DNA from: JAWLBM01 sp041687675
GTDB taxonomy: Bacteria; Pseudomonadota; Alphaproteobacteria; Rhizobiales; Pleomorphomonadaceae
Direction: 5' to 3'
NCBI GenBank assembly: GCA_041687675.1
Contig: JAWLBM010000003.1
Span: forward strand, 62,001-126,000
DNA length: 64,000 nucleotides
Shown piece after piece: positions 9,208-16,995 of this stretch. Each line of letters begins with the position of its first letter. The first letter of the stretch is position 1. A program made the position numbers and the translations under genes. A model generated the notes under the pieces. The model did no database searches and was not told the origin of the DNA. It was given only the letters and a program-made list of their open reading frames with translations.

Positions 9208-9231
9208 GATGCCTGTCCGGCGCGGCCGGCA

Positions 9232-10641
9232 TCAGCCGAAGCTGCGGATGTCCACGAAGTGGCCGGCGATGGCGGCGGCGGCGGCCATGGCCGGCGACAC
9301 CAGGTGGGTGCGGCCCTTGAAGCCCTGGCGCCCCTCGAAGTTGCGGTTCGAGGTGGAGGCGCAGCGCTCGCCCGGCTGCAGCTTGTCCGCGTTCATGGCC
9401 AGGCACATGGAGCAGCCCGGCTCGCGCCACTCGAAGCCGGCGGCCTTGAAGATCCGGTCGAGGCCCTCCGCCTCCGCCTGCATCTTCACCAGCCCGGAGC
9501 CGGGGACGATCATCGCCGAGACGGTGTCGGCGACCGTCCGCCCCTCCACCACGCGGGCGACCGCGCGCAGGTCCTCGATGCGGCCGTTGGTGCACGAGCC
9601 GATGAACACCTTGTCGAGCCTGATGTCGGTGATCTTCGTGCCCGGCTTCAGGCCCATGTACTCGAGCGCACGCCACTTGGACTTGCGCTTGTTCTCGTCG
9701 GGGATCTGGTCCGGGTCCGGCACCATGCCGGTGACCGAGACCACGTCCTCGGGCGATGAGCCCCAGGAGACGATCGGCGGCAGGTCGGCCGCGTCGAGGC
9801 GCACCTCGCGGTCGAAGTGGGCGCCCTCGTCGGAGTGGAGCGTCTTCCAGTAGGCGAGCGCGGCGTCCCACATCTCGCACTTCGGCGCGCGCGGGCGGCC
9901 CTTGACGTACTCGAAGGTCTTCTCGTCCGGCGCGATCAGGCCGGCCCGGGCGCCGCCCTCGATCGACATGTTGCAGACGGTCATCCGGCCTTCCATCGAC
10001 AGCGACCGGATCGCCTCGCCGGCGTACTCCATCACGTAGCCGGTGCCGCCGGCGGTGCCGATCTCGCCGATGATGGCGAGGATCACGTCCTTCGCGGTCA
10101 CGCCCTCGGGCAGCTCACCGTCGACGGTGATCCGCATGTCCTCCGCCTTTCTCTGGATCCGCGTCGGGGGGGCGAGCACGTGCGCGACCTCCGAGGTGCC
10201 GATGCCGTGGGCGAGCGCGCCGAAGGCGCCGTGGGTCGAGGTGTGGCTGTCGCCGCAGACGATGGTCATGCCCGGCAGCGTAAAGCCCTGCTCCGGCCCG
10301 ACCACGTGGACGATGCCCTGCCGCCGGTCGAGCTCGTTGAAGTACTCGACGCCGAACTCGGCGGCGTTGGTGGCGAGCTGCTGCACCTGCTCGCGCGATT
10401 CCGGGTCCTCGATGCCGTGGCTGCGGTCGGTGGTCGGCACGTTGTGGTCGACCACGGCCAGGGTCTTCTGCGGCGCGCGGACCTTGCGGCCGGTCAGCCT
10501 GAGTCCCTCGAAGGCCTGCGGGCTGGTCACCTCGTGCACGAGGTGGCGGTCGATGTAGAGCAGGGCGGTGCCGTCCGGCTGGCTGTCGACGAGGTGGTCG
10601 TCCCAGATCTTGTCGTAGAGCGTGCGGGGCTTGGTGGTCAT
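9232..10641 (-). CDS. leuC: 3-isopropylmalate dehydratase large subunit
   Basis: This 469-residue protein converts 2-isopropylmalate to 3-isopropylmalate in leucine synthesis, as the large subunit of a heterodimer with LeuD. It starts MTTKPRTLYDKIWDDHLV. It has the aconitase-family 4Fe-4S ligands in GSCTNGR and CSMCLAMN, and the VCGDSHTSTHGAFG segment. The length matches proteobacterial LeuC. No leuD lies next to it; leuB is some 23 kb away on the same strand. It is preceded by a 270-bp region with a promoter and a small ORF, and it ends at a strong intrinsic terminator. Confidence 0.97.
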   Translation of the reverse strand: MTTKPRTLYDKIWDDHLVDSQPDGTALLYIDRHLVHEVTSPQAFEGLRLTGRKVRAPQKTLAVVDHNVPTTDRSHGIEDPESREQVQQLATNAAEFGVEYFNELDRRQGIVHVVGPEQGFTLPGMTIVCGDSHTSTHGAFGALAHGIGTSEVAHVLAPPTRIQRKAEDMRITVDGELPEGVTAKDVILAIIGEIGTAGGTGYVMEYAGEAIRSLSMEGRMTVCNMSIEGGARAGLIAPDEKTFEYVKGRPRAPKCEMWDAALAYWKTLHSDEGAHFDREVRLDAADLPPIVSWGSSPEDVVSVTGMVPDPDQIPDENKRKSKWRALEYMGLKPGTKITDIRLDKVFIGSCTNGRIEDLRAVARVVEGRTVADTVSAMIVPGSGLVKMQAEAEGLDRIFKAAGFEWREPGCSMCLAMNADKLQPGERCASTSNRNFEGRQGFKGRTHLVSPAMAAAAAIAGHFVDIRSFG

Positions 10642-10738
10642 GTCGTATGCCTTCGTCTGTCGGCCGCGGGCGCGTCTGGGCGCCGCCGGGTCTGTCCATG
10701 CAAGGTCGGAGGGCCCCCTCGCCGGGGGCACGTCCCGG

Positions 10739-10864
10739 TCAGCCGCAAAGTCGGCCGTCGCGGACCAGCCGGGCGAAGAACCGCCAGGGCAGCCGCGCGT
10801 GGTCGTGCACCGGGGCGAACTCCCCGGTGGTCGGCGTGCGCTGGCCTGTCGTCATCGTGCCCAT
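10739..10864 (-). CDS. putative 41-residue small protein or leader ORF upstream of leuC
   Basis: A short ORF runs MGTMTTGQRTPTTGEFAPVH, then a basic stretch ending ARLVRDGRLCG and a TGA. It lies between a good promoter and leuC on the same strand. Its ATG falls eight bases beyond the -10 box, so a transcript from that promoter would be leaderless, or would start at the second ATG (10855). It has only three leucine codons, which speaks against a classical leucine attenuator peptide, and I do not recognise a family. It could be a real small protein, a regulatory leader, or chance in GC-rich DNA. Confidence 0.35.
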   Translation of the reverse strand: MGTMTTGQRTPTTGEFAPVHDHARLPWRFFARLVRDGRLCG

Positions 10865-10871
10865 GGCCGTT

Positions 10872-10900
10872 GATATACGGTTTCGCGGGCGTTCCCGCAA
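10872..10900 (-). promoter_or_regulatory. candidate promoter for leuC leader / small ORF
   Basis: In the minus direction TTGCGG (10900-10895) and TATATC (10877-10872) are spaced by exactly 17 bp. It stands just downstream of the methyltransferase stop and would start transcription near 10865, about 220 bp upstream of leuC. Confidence 0.5.
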
Positions 10901-10913
10901 CGCTCCCGAGCGA

Positions 10914-11747
10914 TCAGCACTTCACCGCCTCGAGGGTGAAGGAGAGCGGCAGCCGCGGCCGCCCGGCGGGCAGCCGGTAGAGGGTGGAGGCGCCCGAGCC
11001 GTCGTCCGGCACCGGCTCCATCGAGGGGAACAGCCGGTAGGGGAGTTCCTCGTGCTCGGCGAGGCGGGTGACCGCAAGGCCGGCGCCGACGACGGCGTCG
11101 ACGATGTCGGAGAGCGGGTGGATCCACTCGTAGGTCGCGGTGTTGACGAGGGGCCGCTCGTCGCCGGTGTAGGTGACGGCGTCCTCGAAGACCAGCGGCC
11201 GGCCCGCCGGCGTGCGCCAGTCGTAGGCCGCCTCGATGCGGCCGTCGCGCTCGTCGAGGCAGAGGGCGACCGGGTGGCTCTCGGCGAGGAAGAGCCGCCC
11301 GCCGGGCTTCAGCAGCGAGGCCGCCACCCGGCCCCAGGCGCCGATGTCGGGCAGCCAGTTGATCGCGCCCCAGGTGACGTAGACGAGGTCGAAGTCGCCG
11401 CCCAGCGCCTCGCGGGCGAGATAGACGTCGCTCTCGACGAAGGAGACCTCCGGCCGCCCCGCCTTCGCCGCGAAGTCGCGCGCCGCCGCGAGGGCGACGG
11501 GCGAGAAGTCGAGGCCTGCCGGCCGGGCGCCGAGATGGGCGAGCGAGATGGTGTCGAGGCCGATGTGGCACTGGAGGTGCGCGATCCGCAGCCCGGCCAC
11601 CGGTCCCAGCCGGTCCCGCTCGATGGCGTGCAGGCAGGACCGCCCGGCGATCACGCCGTCGATGCGGTAGCTGCCGGTCCGGTCGGTGGCGTGGATGCCG
11701 GCGCGCTCGTCCCAGTTGGCGAGGTTCGCGCGTCGATGCTCGTCCAT
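10914..11747 (-). CDS. class I SAM-dependent methyltransferase
   Basis: This 277-residue methyltransferase has a Rossmann-type core. Motif I is written as RIAHLQCHIGLDTISLAHLG, with the usual GxGxG replaced by LQCHIG, a variant typical of one bacterial subgroup. Then come VSFVESDVYLAREALGGDFD (motif II region) and LLKPGGRLFLAE (post-motif loop). I chose the ATG at 11747 (MDEHRRANLANWDERAGIHA) because AGGGAG stands upstream and homologues of this type start with 'N..NWDERA..H'. The frame extends upstream without family character. The substrate is unknown. It lies between rplS and leuC on the same strand but is separated from both by hairpin or promoter elements. Confidence 0.87.
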   Translation of the reverse strand: MDEHRRANLANWDERAGIHATDRTGSYRIDGVIAGRSCLHAIERDRLGPVAGLRIAHLQCHIGLDTISLAHLGARPAGLDFSPVALAAARDFAAKAGRPEVSFVESDVYLAREALGGDFDLVYVTWGAINWLPDIGAWGRVAASLLKPGGRLFLAESHPVALCLDERDGRIEAAYDWRTPAGRPLVFEDAVTYTGDERPLVNTATYEWIHPLSDIVDAVVGAGLAVTRLAEHEELPYRLFPSMEPVPDDGSGASTLYRLPAGRPRLPLSFTLEAVKC

Positions 11748-11782
11748 GGTCCGTCTCCCTGGCGCCGCCGCCCGCAAACGCG

Positions 11783-11812
11783 AACGGGCGGCCCTCGAGG
11801 CCGCCCGTCAGA
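11783..11812 (-). terminator. GC-rich hairpin downstream of rplS
   Basis: A stem of GGGCGGCC and its complement (about 11786-11808) closes on a TCGA-type loop, then TTCGCGTTT in the minus direction. It lies 24 bp after the rplS stop. The T content is low, so it is a weak intrinsic terminator at best. Confidence 0.45.
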
Positions 11813-11835
11813 ACCGTGTCGAGGCGTTCAGCCGC

Positions 11836-12273
11836 TCACTCGGCCGCGTCGGAGGACGGCGCGGCCGGGGCCGGACCGGCCTTGGCGGCCTCGTTGAGCT
11901 TGCGGGCGCGGGCGTTGGTCGCCTCGAAGATGCGGGCCGACTTGCCGCGGCGCTCACGCAGGTAGTAGAGCTTGGCGCGGCGCACCTTGCCGCGGCGGAC
12001 GACGTCCACCGACTCGATCATCGGCGAGAACATCGGGAACACGCGCTCGACGCCCTCGCCGTAGGAGATCTTGCGGACCGTGAAGCTCTCGTTGATGCCG
12101 CCGCCCGAGCGGGCGATGACGACGCCCTCGTAGGCCTGCACGCGGGTGCGGGTGCCTTCGGTGACGCGCACGTTGACGCGGACGGTGTCGCCCGGGGAGA
12201 ACTCCGGCAGCACGCGCTTGGCGGCAACCGCGGCCATCTGCTCGGCCTCGAGCTCCTTGATGATGTTGCTCAT
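11836..12273 (-). CDS. rplS: 50S ribosomal protein L19
   Basis: This 145-residue protein sits at the interface of the two ribosomal subunits. The sequence is diagnostic: FSPGDTVRVNVRVTEGTRTR, then VQAYEGVVIARSGGGINESF and the basic VVRRGKVRRAKLYYLRERRG. A C-terminal tail of about 30 residues rich in Ala and Pro goes beyond the E. coli length, as is common in alphaproteobacteria. GAAGG stands upstream of its ATG. It is the last gene of the ffh-rpsP-rimM-trmD-rplS cluster, 173 bp after trmD. Confidence 0.98.
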   Translation of the reverse strand: MSNIIKELEAEQMAAVAAKRVLPEFSPGDTVRVNVRVTEGTRTRVQAYEGVVIARSGGGINESFTVRKISYGEGVERVFPMFSPMIESVDVVRRGKVRRAKLYYLRERRGKSARIFEATNARARKLNEAAKAGPAPAAPSSDAAE

Positions 12274-12446
12274 CGATCCAGCCTTCTTTCAGGTTGTCGA
12301 TCGACCAGAGCGCCCGCACGACCGTCGATGCGGCGGGGGCGAGTTCGTCGTCGGCTTTCGCTTGGAAGCAAAGTCGGCCGGTCTCTACACGAAGCCGGGC
12401 CGCTTGTCGACAGCGCCGACGCCGAAAAGTGCGTCGTCGCCGCCCG

Positions 12447-13205
12447 TCAGCCGCCGTTTCGGGTCCGCTCCAGGGCGGCGATCAGGTCGGGCCGGCGCTC
12501 CGCCGTGACCCGCCGCGCCTCGGACCTGCGCCAGGCCTCCACCTTCGCATGGTCGCCGGAGAGCAGCACCGGCGGGATCTCCCGCCCCTCGAACACGGTC
12601 GGGCGGGTGTACTGGGCGTGCTCGAGCAGCCCCGCCTCGAAGCTCTCCGTCTCGCCGGAGCCGGCGTTGCCCATCACCCCCGGCAGCAGGCGGACCACCG
12701 CGTCGAGCAGCACCAGCGCGGCCGGCTCGCCGCCGGAGAGCACGTAGTCGCCGATCGAGATCTCCTCCAGGCCGCGCGACTCGACCAGCCGCTCGTCGAC
12801 GCCCTCGAAGCGGCCGCAGAGGATCACCGCGCCCGGCCCGGCGGCGAGGTCGCGCACCCGGGCCTGGGTGAGCGGGCGGCCGCGCGGCGTCATCAGGATG
12901 CGCGGGCGCGGGTCGCCCGCCGGCGCGACGGCGTCGATCGCCCGGGCGAGCACGTCGGCGCGCATCACCATCCCCGGCCCGCCGCCGGCGGGCGTGTCGT
13001 CGACGGTGCGGTGGCGGCCGGTGGCGAAGTCGCGGATCTGCACGGGCTCGAGCGTGAAGGCGCGGCCGAGCGCCCGGCCGGCGAGGCTCACCCCGAGCGG
13101 TCCCGGAAACATCTCCGGATAGAGCGTCAGGACGTGGGCGCGGAACACCGGCGCGGCGGGAGGCGCCGCCTCCTCGACCGGGGCCGGCCCGGCGGCGCCG
13201 GTCAC
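12447..13205 (-). CDS. trmD: tRNA (guanine-37-N1)-methyltransferase
   Basis: This 252-residue SPOUT enzyme methylates G37 next to the anticodon and prevents frameshifting. It has the opening FRAHVLTLYPEMFPGPLGVS, the segment DDTPAGGGPGMVMRADVL and the trefoil-knot cofactor site ILCGRFEGVDERL followed by EISIGDYVLSGGE. The start is a GTG at 13205 that overlaps the rimM stop (GTGA), so it is translationally coupled to rimM. The first 20 residues are an Ala/Pro-rich extension. A downstream start would cut into the first beta strand, so GTG is preferred. Confidence 0.97.
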   Translation of the reverse strand: MTGAAGPAPVEEAAPPAAPVFRAHVLTLYPEMFPGPLGVSLAGRALGRAFTLEPVQIRDFATGRHRTVDDTPAGGGPGMVMRADVLARAIDAVAPAGDPRPRILMTPRGRPLTQARVRDLAAGPGAVILCGRFEGVDERLVESRGLEEISIGDYVLSGGEPAALVLLDAVVRLLPGVMGNAGSGETESFEAGLLEHAQYTRPTVFEGREIPPVLLSGDHAKVEAWRRSEARRVTAERRPDLIAALERTRNGG

Positions 13206-13801
13206 GGCGCGTTCCCCGCTCCGGCCGGGGGATCCCCGTCCTGCGGCGGCTCCTCGCCGCCGCCCTGCTCCTCGTCGAGGAGCCCCGCCGGCGGATCGAC
13301 CACCAGCCGCCGGCCGGCGACGTCCACCACCGGCACGGCGGCGCGGGTGAAGGGGATGTAGAGCGACCTCTGCCCCGGCCGGGCCACCTCGACGAGGTCG
13401 TCGGCGCCGAAGTTCGGCACGGCGACGACGGTGCCGATCCGCTCGCCGCCGACCGTCTCGACCGAAAGGCCGACCAGGTCGGCGTGGTAGAACTCGTCCT
13501 CGTCCTCCGGTTCCGGCATCGCCGAGCGATCGACGTAGAGCCGGGTCCGGTTGAGCGCCTCGGCGGCGGTCCGGTCGCCGACGCCCTCGAAGGCGACGAC
13601 CAGCATGTCGCCCTTGAGCGGGCGCATCGAGCGGATCGGGTAGGTGCGGCCCTTCTCGTCGCTGAGCGGCCCGTAGTCGCCGATCGCCTCGGGGTCGGCG
13701 GTGTACGCCTTGACGCGGACGTCACCGCGCACGCCGTGGGCGGCGCCGATCTCGGCGATCAGCACGGGATGGGGAAGGTGGGGGATCGGGGGCCTGGCCA
13801 T
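13202..13801 (-). CDS. rimM: 16S rRNA processing protein RimM
   Basis: This 199-residue 30S maturation factor acts on the head of the small subunit near S19. The N-terminal RimM barrel includes LIAEIGAAHGVRGDVRVKAY. A PRC-barrel follows, with EFYHADLVGLSVETVGGERI and DLVEVARPG, then LYIPFTRAAVPVVDVAGRRL, where the family has 'lipf....v..vd'. The last 25 residues are an acidic, Gln- and Pro-rich tail. I chose the ATG at 13801, just before the barrel, since the longer frame has no family character. Its stop overlaps the trmD start. Confidence 0.96.
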   Translation of the reverse strand: MARPPIPHLPHPVLIAEIGAAHGVRGDVRVKAYTADPEAIGDYGPLSDEKGRTYPIRSMRPLKGDMLVVAFEGVGDRTAAEALNRTRLYVDRSAMPEPEDEDEFYHADLVGLSVETVGGERIGTVVAVPNFGADDLVEVARPGQRSLYIPFTRAAVPVVDVAGRRLVVDPPAGLLDEEQGGGEEPPQDGDPPAGAGNAP

Positions 13802-13895
13802 GCGCTTCCGGGACCACGAAACGGCCGGCAAGTCAATCGCGGCGAAGGGCGTCGCCGCGCCTGCGAAATCCGGGGCGGCGGACCGAACCCGAAAA

Positions 13896-13928
13896 GGCGC
13901 GAGGCCACGCCCGGCGGGGCGTGGCCTC
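13896..13928 (-). terminator. intrinsic terminator between rpsP and rimM
   Basis: A perfect 12-bp stem (13901-13912 with 13917-13928, loop of four) is followed in the minus direction by GCGCCTTTTC. It lies 45 bp after the rpsP stop. It would separate ffh-rpsP from rimM-trmD transcription, fully or partly. Confidence 0.65.
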
Positions 13929-13972
13929 GGCAGTCGCACGTCCGGCGGGCGGCGCGGCCCGCCGGGTCAGGA

Positions 13973-14347
13973 TCACTCGGCGGCCGGCTCGGCGGCAGCC
14001 TCGGCGGCGGCGGCCGCGGCCGCGGCGCGCTCGGCGGCGCGCTCCTTGGCCTTCTCGCCCGGCTCGGCCTTCTTCGGGTTGTTGCGCGCCGGGCGCTTGG
14101 CGAGGCCGGCGGCGTCGAGGAAGCGCAGCACGCGGTCGGTCGGCTGGGCGCCCTGCGACAGCCAGTGCTGGGCGCGCTCGGCGTCGAGCTTGACGCGCTC
14201 GGCGTTGTCGCGCGGCAGCAGCGGGTTGAACGTGCCGATCTTCTCGATGAAGCGGCCGTCGCGCGGCGCGCGGGCGTCGGCGATGACGATCGAGTAGTGC
14301 GGGCGCTTCTTGGCGCCGCCGCGGGCGAGACGGATCTTGAGCGACAT
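13973..14347 (-). CDS. rpsP: 30S ribosomal protein S16
   Basis: This 124-residue S16 opens MSLKIRLARGGAKKRPHYSI, continues VIADARAPRDGRFIEKIGTF and has the RAQHWLSQGAQPTDRVLRFL segment of the family. The conserved part ends near residue 90. After it comes a Lys/Glu tail and an unbroken run rich in alanine (AERAAAAAAAAEAAAEPAAE), which makes the protein longer than E. coli S16 (82 residues). Similar but variable tails occur in other alphaproteobacteria. It follows ffh by 95 bp. Confidence 0.98.
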   Translation of the reverse strand: MSLKIRLARGGAKKRPHYSIVIADARAPRDGRFIEKIGTFNPLLPRDNAERVKLDAERAQHWLSQGAQPTDRVLRFLDAAGLAKRPARNNPKKAEPGEKAKERAAERAAAAAAAAEAAAEPAAE

Positions 14348-14442
14348 GTCGGGTCTTTCCTTCGGGTCTGTGGTCGTCTGTCGGTTCGATCGGGTGGCGG
14401 GCGGGCCGCCGTCTGGCAAGGCGCCGCGGGGCGGCGCGAAAC

Positions 14443-15969
14443 TCACTTCTTCCCCGGCCCCTTCGGCATCCCGGGCAGGCCCGGCAGCCTGGGCAGCCCG
14501 CCGGGAAGGCCGCCGCCGAGGCCGGGCGGGAGGCCCGGCGGCAGTCCGCCGCCGCCGCCCATGCCCATCTGGCGGGCCATCTTCTCGAGCTCCGCCGGGT
14601 CCATCTTCGACGGGTCGGGCATGCCCTTGCCGCCGAACATGCCGCCGAGCGCGCCCATCATGCCGCCCTTCTTGCGGCCCATGGCCTTCATCATGTCGGC
14701 CATCTGCCGGTGCATCTTCAGCACCTTGTTGACGTCGGAGACGTCGGTGCCGGAGCCGGCGGCGATGCGGCGGCGGCGCTTGGCGTCGATGATCGCCGGC
14801 TTCGACCGCTCCTTCTTCGTCATCGACTGGATGACGGCGACCTGCCGCTTGAGGAAGCGATCGTCGAGGCCGGCGGCGGCCATCTGGCCCTTCATCTTGG
14901 CGGCGCCCGGCATCATGCCGAGGATGCCGCCCATGCCGCCCATCTTCTGCATCTGCTTCAGCTGCTCGGCGAGGTCGTCGAGGTCGAACTCGCCCTTCTG
15001 CATCCGCGCGGCCATCTTCGCCGCCTTCTCGGCGTCGATGTTGGCGGCGGCCTTCTCGACGAGGGCGACGATGTCGCCCATGCCGAGGATGCGGTCGGCG
15101 ATCCGGGAGGGGTGGAAGTCCTCCAGCGCGTCGGCCTTCTCGCCGACGCCGATCAGCTTGATCGGCTTGCCGGTGACCGCGCGCATGGAGAGCGCGGCGC
15201 CGCCGCGGCCGTCGCCGTCGACGCGGGTCAGCACGATGCCGGTGACGCCGAGGCGCTGGTCGAAGGCGCGGGCGGTGTTCACCGCGTCCTGGCCGGTGAG
15301 CGCGTCGGCGACGAGCAGCACCTCGTGCGGGTCGGTGACGCGCTTCACCTCCGCCGCCTCGTTCATAAGGCCCTCGTCGACGGTGACGCGGCCGGCGGTG
15401 TCGAGGATGACGACGTCGTAGCCGCCGAGGCGTCCGGCGGTCATCGCGCGGCCGGCGATCTCCACCGCCGACTGGCCGGCGACGATCGGCAGCGTGTCGA
15501 TGCCGTTCTGCTCGCCCAGCACCTTCAGCTGCTCCATGGCGGCCGGACGGCGGGTGTCCAGCGAAGCCATCAGCACCTTCTTGCGCTCGCGCTCCTTGAG
15601 GCGGCGGGCGATCTTGGCGGTGGTGGTGGTCTTGCCGGAGCCCTGCAGGCCGACCATCAGGATCGGCACCGGGGCCGCCGCGTGCAGGTCGATCGGCCTT
15701 GCGTCCGAGCCGAGCATCTCGACCAGCTGGTCGTGGACGATCTTGACCACCATCTGGCCGGGCGTGACCGACTTCACCACCTCGGCGCCGACCGCGCGCG
15801 CCTTCACCTTGTCGGTGAAGGACTTCACCACGTCGAGCGCGACGTCGGCCTCCAGCAGCGCGCGGCGGACCTCGCGCATCGCCTCCGCGACGTCGGCCTC
15901 CGACAGCGCACCGCGGCGGGTGAGCTTGTCGAAGATGCCGCCAAGGCGTTCGGACAGGCTTTCGAACAT
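14443..15969 (-). CDS. ffh: signal recognition particle protein Ffh
   Basis: This 508-residue SRP GTPase targets nascent membrane proteins to FtsY at the membrane. An N domain (MFESLSERLGGIFDKLTRRG) is followed by the G domain with GLQGSGKTTTTAKIARRL (P-loop), DTRRPAAMEQL, DTAGRV and TRVDGDGRGGAAL. The methionine-rich M domain follows and binds 4.5S RNA and signal sequences. The last 45 residues are an unusual Gly/Pro/Leu tail (GLPPGLPPGLGGGLPGGLPR). I chose the ATG at 15969 on family length; the frame continues upstream without homology. The 4.5S RNA gene was not found in this window. Confidence 0.98.
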   Translation of the reverse strand: MFESLSERLGGIFDKLTRRGALSEADVAEAMREVRRALLEADVALDVVKSFTDKVKARAVGAEVVKSVTPGQMVVKIVHDQLVEMLGSDARPIDLHAAAPVPILMVGLQGSGKTTTTAKIARRLKERERKKVLMASLDTRRPAAMEQLKVLGEQNGIDTLPIVAGQSAVEIAGRAMTAGRLGGYDVVILDTAGRVTVDEGLMNEAAEVKRVTDPHEVLLVADALTGQDAVNTARAFDQRLGVTGIVLTRVDGDGRGGAALSMRAVTGKPIKLIGVGEKADALEDFHPSRIADRILGMGDIVALVEKAAANIDAEKAAKMAARMQKGEFDLDDLAEQLKQMQKMGGMGGILGMMPGAAKMKGQMAAAGLDDRFLKRQVAVIQSMTKKERSKPAIIDAKRRRRIAAGSGTDVSDVNKVLKMHRQMADMMKAMGRKKGGMMGALGGMFGGKGMPDPSKMDPAELEKMARQMGMGGGGGLPPGLPPGLGGGLPGGLPRLPGLPGMPKGPGKK

Positions 15970-16194
15970 CGGTCTCTCTTCTTCGTTGCGAGGATATCCC
16001 GCCCCGAATGTGGGTCGGCGATCCGCAAAACCCAAGCGCCGATCGCACCCGCGGGCGCATGGCGCTGGCGGATGTTGACCTCCGGGATCGGGGCCCCGGT
16101 CGGCGGCTCGGGCGGAAACGGCCGAGAATTGACGCGGTGGATAGGGGAAAGCGGCGGCGGAGTCAAGGAAGGGGTTGATCGACGGTCGCGGCGA

Positions 16195-16213
16195 TGTACA
16201 TCATCGCTGTACA
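16195..16213 (+). promoter_or_regulatory. candidate VapBC autoregulatory operator
   Basis: Two copies of the self-complementary hexamer TGTACA (16195-16200 and 16208-16213) are separated by seven bases, 16 bp before the vapB start. Both are embedded in longer palindromes (GATGTACATC and CTGTACAG). This is the geometry expected for binding of a VapBC hetero-octamer. Confidence 0.6.
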
Positions 16214-16228
16214 GAAGAGGAGCCCGAC

Positions 16229-16468
16229 ATGGCTTTCCACGTCTCCGATCCGGCAACGGATGCCGCGGTGCGCCGGCTCGCCGCCCTGAGGGGCAAGGGC
16301 ATCACGGAGACGATCCGCGAGGCGGTCGAGGCCGAGCTGCGGCGGAGCCGGCAGGGCGGCGACCTCGCGTCGGCGATCCGCGACCTGCAGCAGGAACTGG
16401 CCGCCATGCCGGACGTCGATCGTCGCGACCTGAGGTCCATCCGGGACGACCTCGCCGATGGCCTCTGA
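16229..16468 (+). CDS. vapB: type II antitoxin, VapB family
   Basis: This 79-residue antitoxin has the N-terminal segment MAFHVSDPATDAAVRRLAAL, then RGKGITETIREAVEAELRR. That is the PSK/Rv0623-type DNA-binding head of VapB. The acidic C-terminal half (DVDRRDLRSIRDDLADGL) would wrap around and block the toxin. I chose the ATG at 16229 because GAAGAGGAG precedes it; an earlier in-frame start at 16175 would run through the operator. It overlaps vapC by 11 bp, which ties their translation together. Confidence 0.87.
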   Translation: MAFHVSDPATDAAVRRLAALRGKGITETIREAVEAELRRSRQGGDLASAIRDLQQELAAMPDVDRRDLRSIRDDLADGL

Positions 16469-16871
16469 CGTCCTTGTCGAGACATCGGCGATCGTGGCCC
16501 TCCTGCTCGCCGAGCCGGAGGCCGAGGCCCTCGCGGGCATTCTCGGGCAGGCCCGGGAAATCCTGGTGACCCCGGTCGCCTCGTTCGAGGCCGCGCTGGT
16601 GATCGCCACCCGCAAGGGCATCCCGGTTCCCGCGGCCCTGGACATGGTGGACCGGCTCCTCCTCGCGGCCGGGGCGCGGGCGATACCGCTGAGCCCGGAG
16701 GTGGCTTCCACGGCGGCCGAGGCGGCGGAGCGGTTCGGCAAGGGACGCGGCCACCCGGCCCGCCTCAACCTCTGCGACTGCCTCGCCTATGCCGCCGCCC
16801 GCCACACCGGCGCCGCCCTGCTCTTCGTCGGAGACGACTTCGCCCGGACCGACGTCAGGCGCGCCCTGTGA
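16458..16871 (+). CDS. vapC: type II toxin, VapC family (PIN-domain ribonuclease)
   Basis: This 137-residue PIN-domain protein is the presumed RNase toxin of the pair. The acidic residues expected around the metal site are visible: VETSAIVALLL near the start, the Glu in SFEAALVI at about residue 44, the Asp in LCDCLAYAAA and the pair in FVGDDFARTDV. Notably the first motif has Glu where most family members have Asp (VDTSA). Such a change may alter metal binding or be a subfamily trait. The start overlaps vapB by 11 bp in another frame. The module sits between ffh and lolA with no sign of an associated mobile element. Confidence 0.87.
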   Translation: MASDVLVETSAIVALLLAEPEAEALAGILGQAREILVTPVASFEAALVIATRKGIPVPAALDMVDRLLLAAGARAIPLSPEVASTAAEAAERFGKGRGHPARLNLCDCLAYAAARHTGAALLFVGDDFARTDVRRAL

Positions 16872-16995
16872 CGGGCAGGGCGGGGATCGACGCTGCCGAG
16901 CCCGGCGGGCGAAGGAACTGTTCGCACGCCCGGGCGACGAGATCCGCTTCGACTTGAGAGAGGCTGCGGGCGCCCGGCGTCCGGTCGCTCCTCCC

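Noticed and set aside
13973..16060. 695-codon frame covering rpsP and antisense-like sequence
   Set aside because: Its first part is an out-of-frame reading of ffh. Only the S16 portion from 14347 is real.
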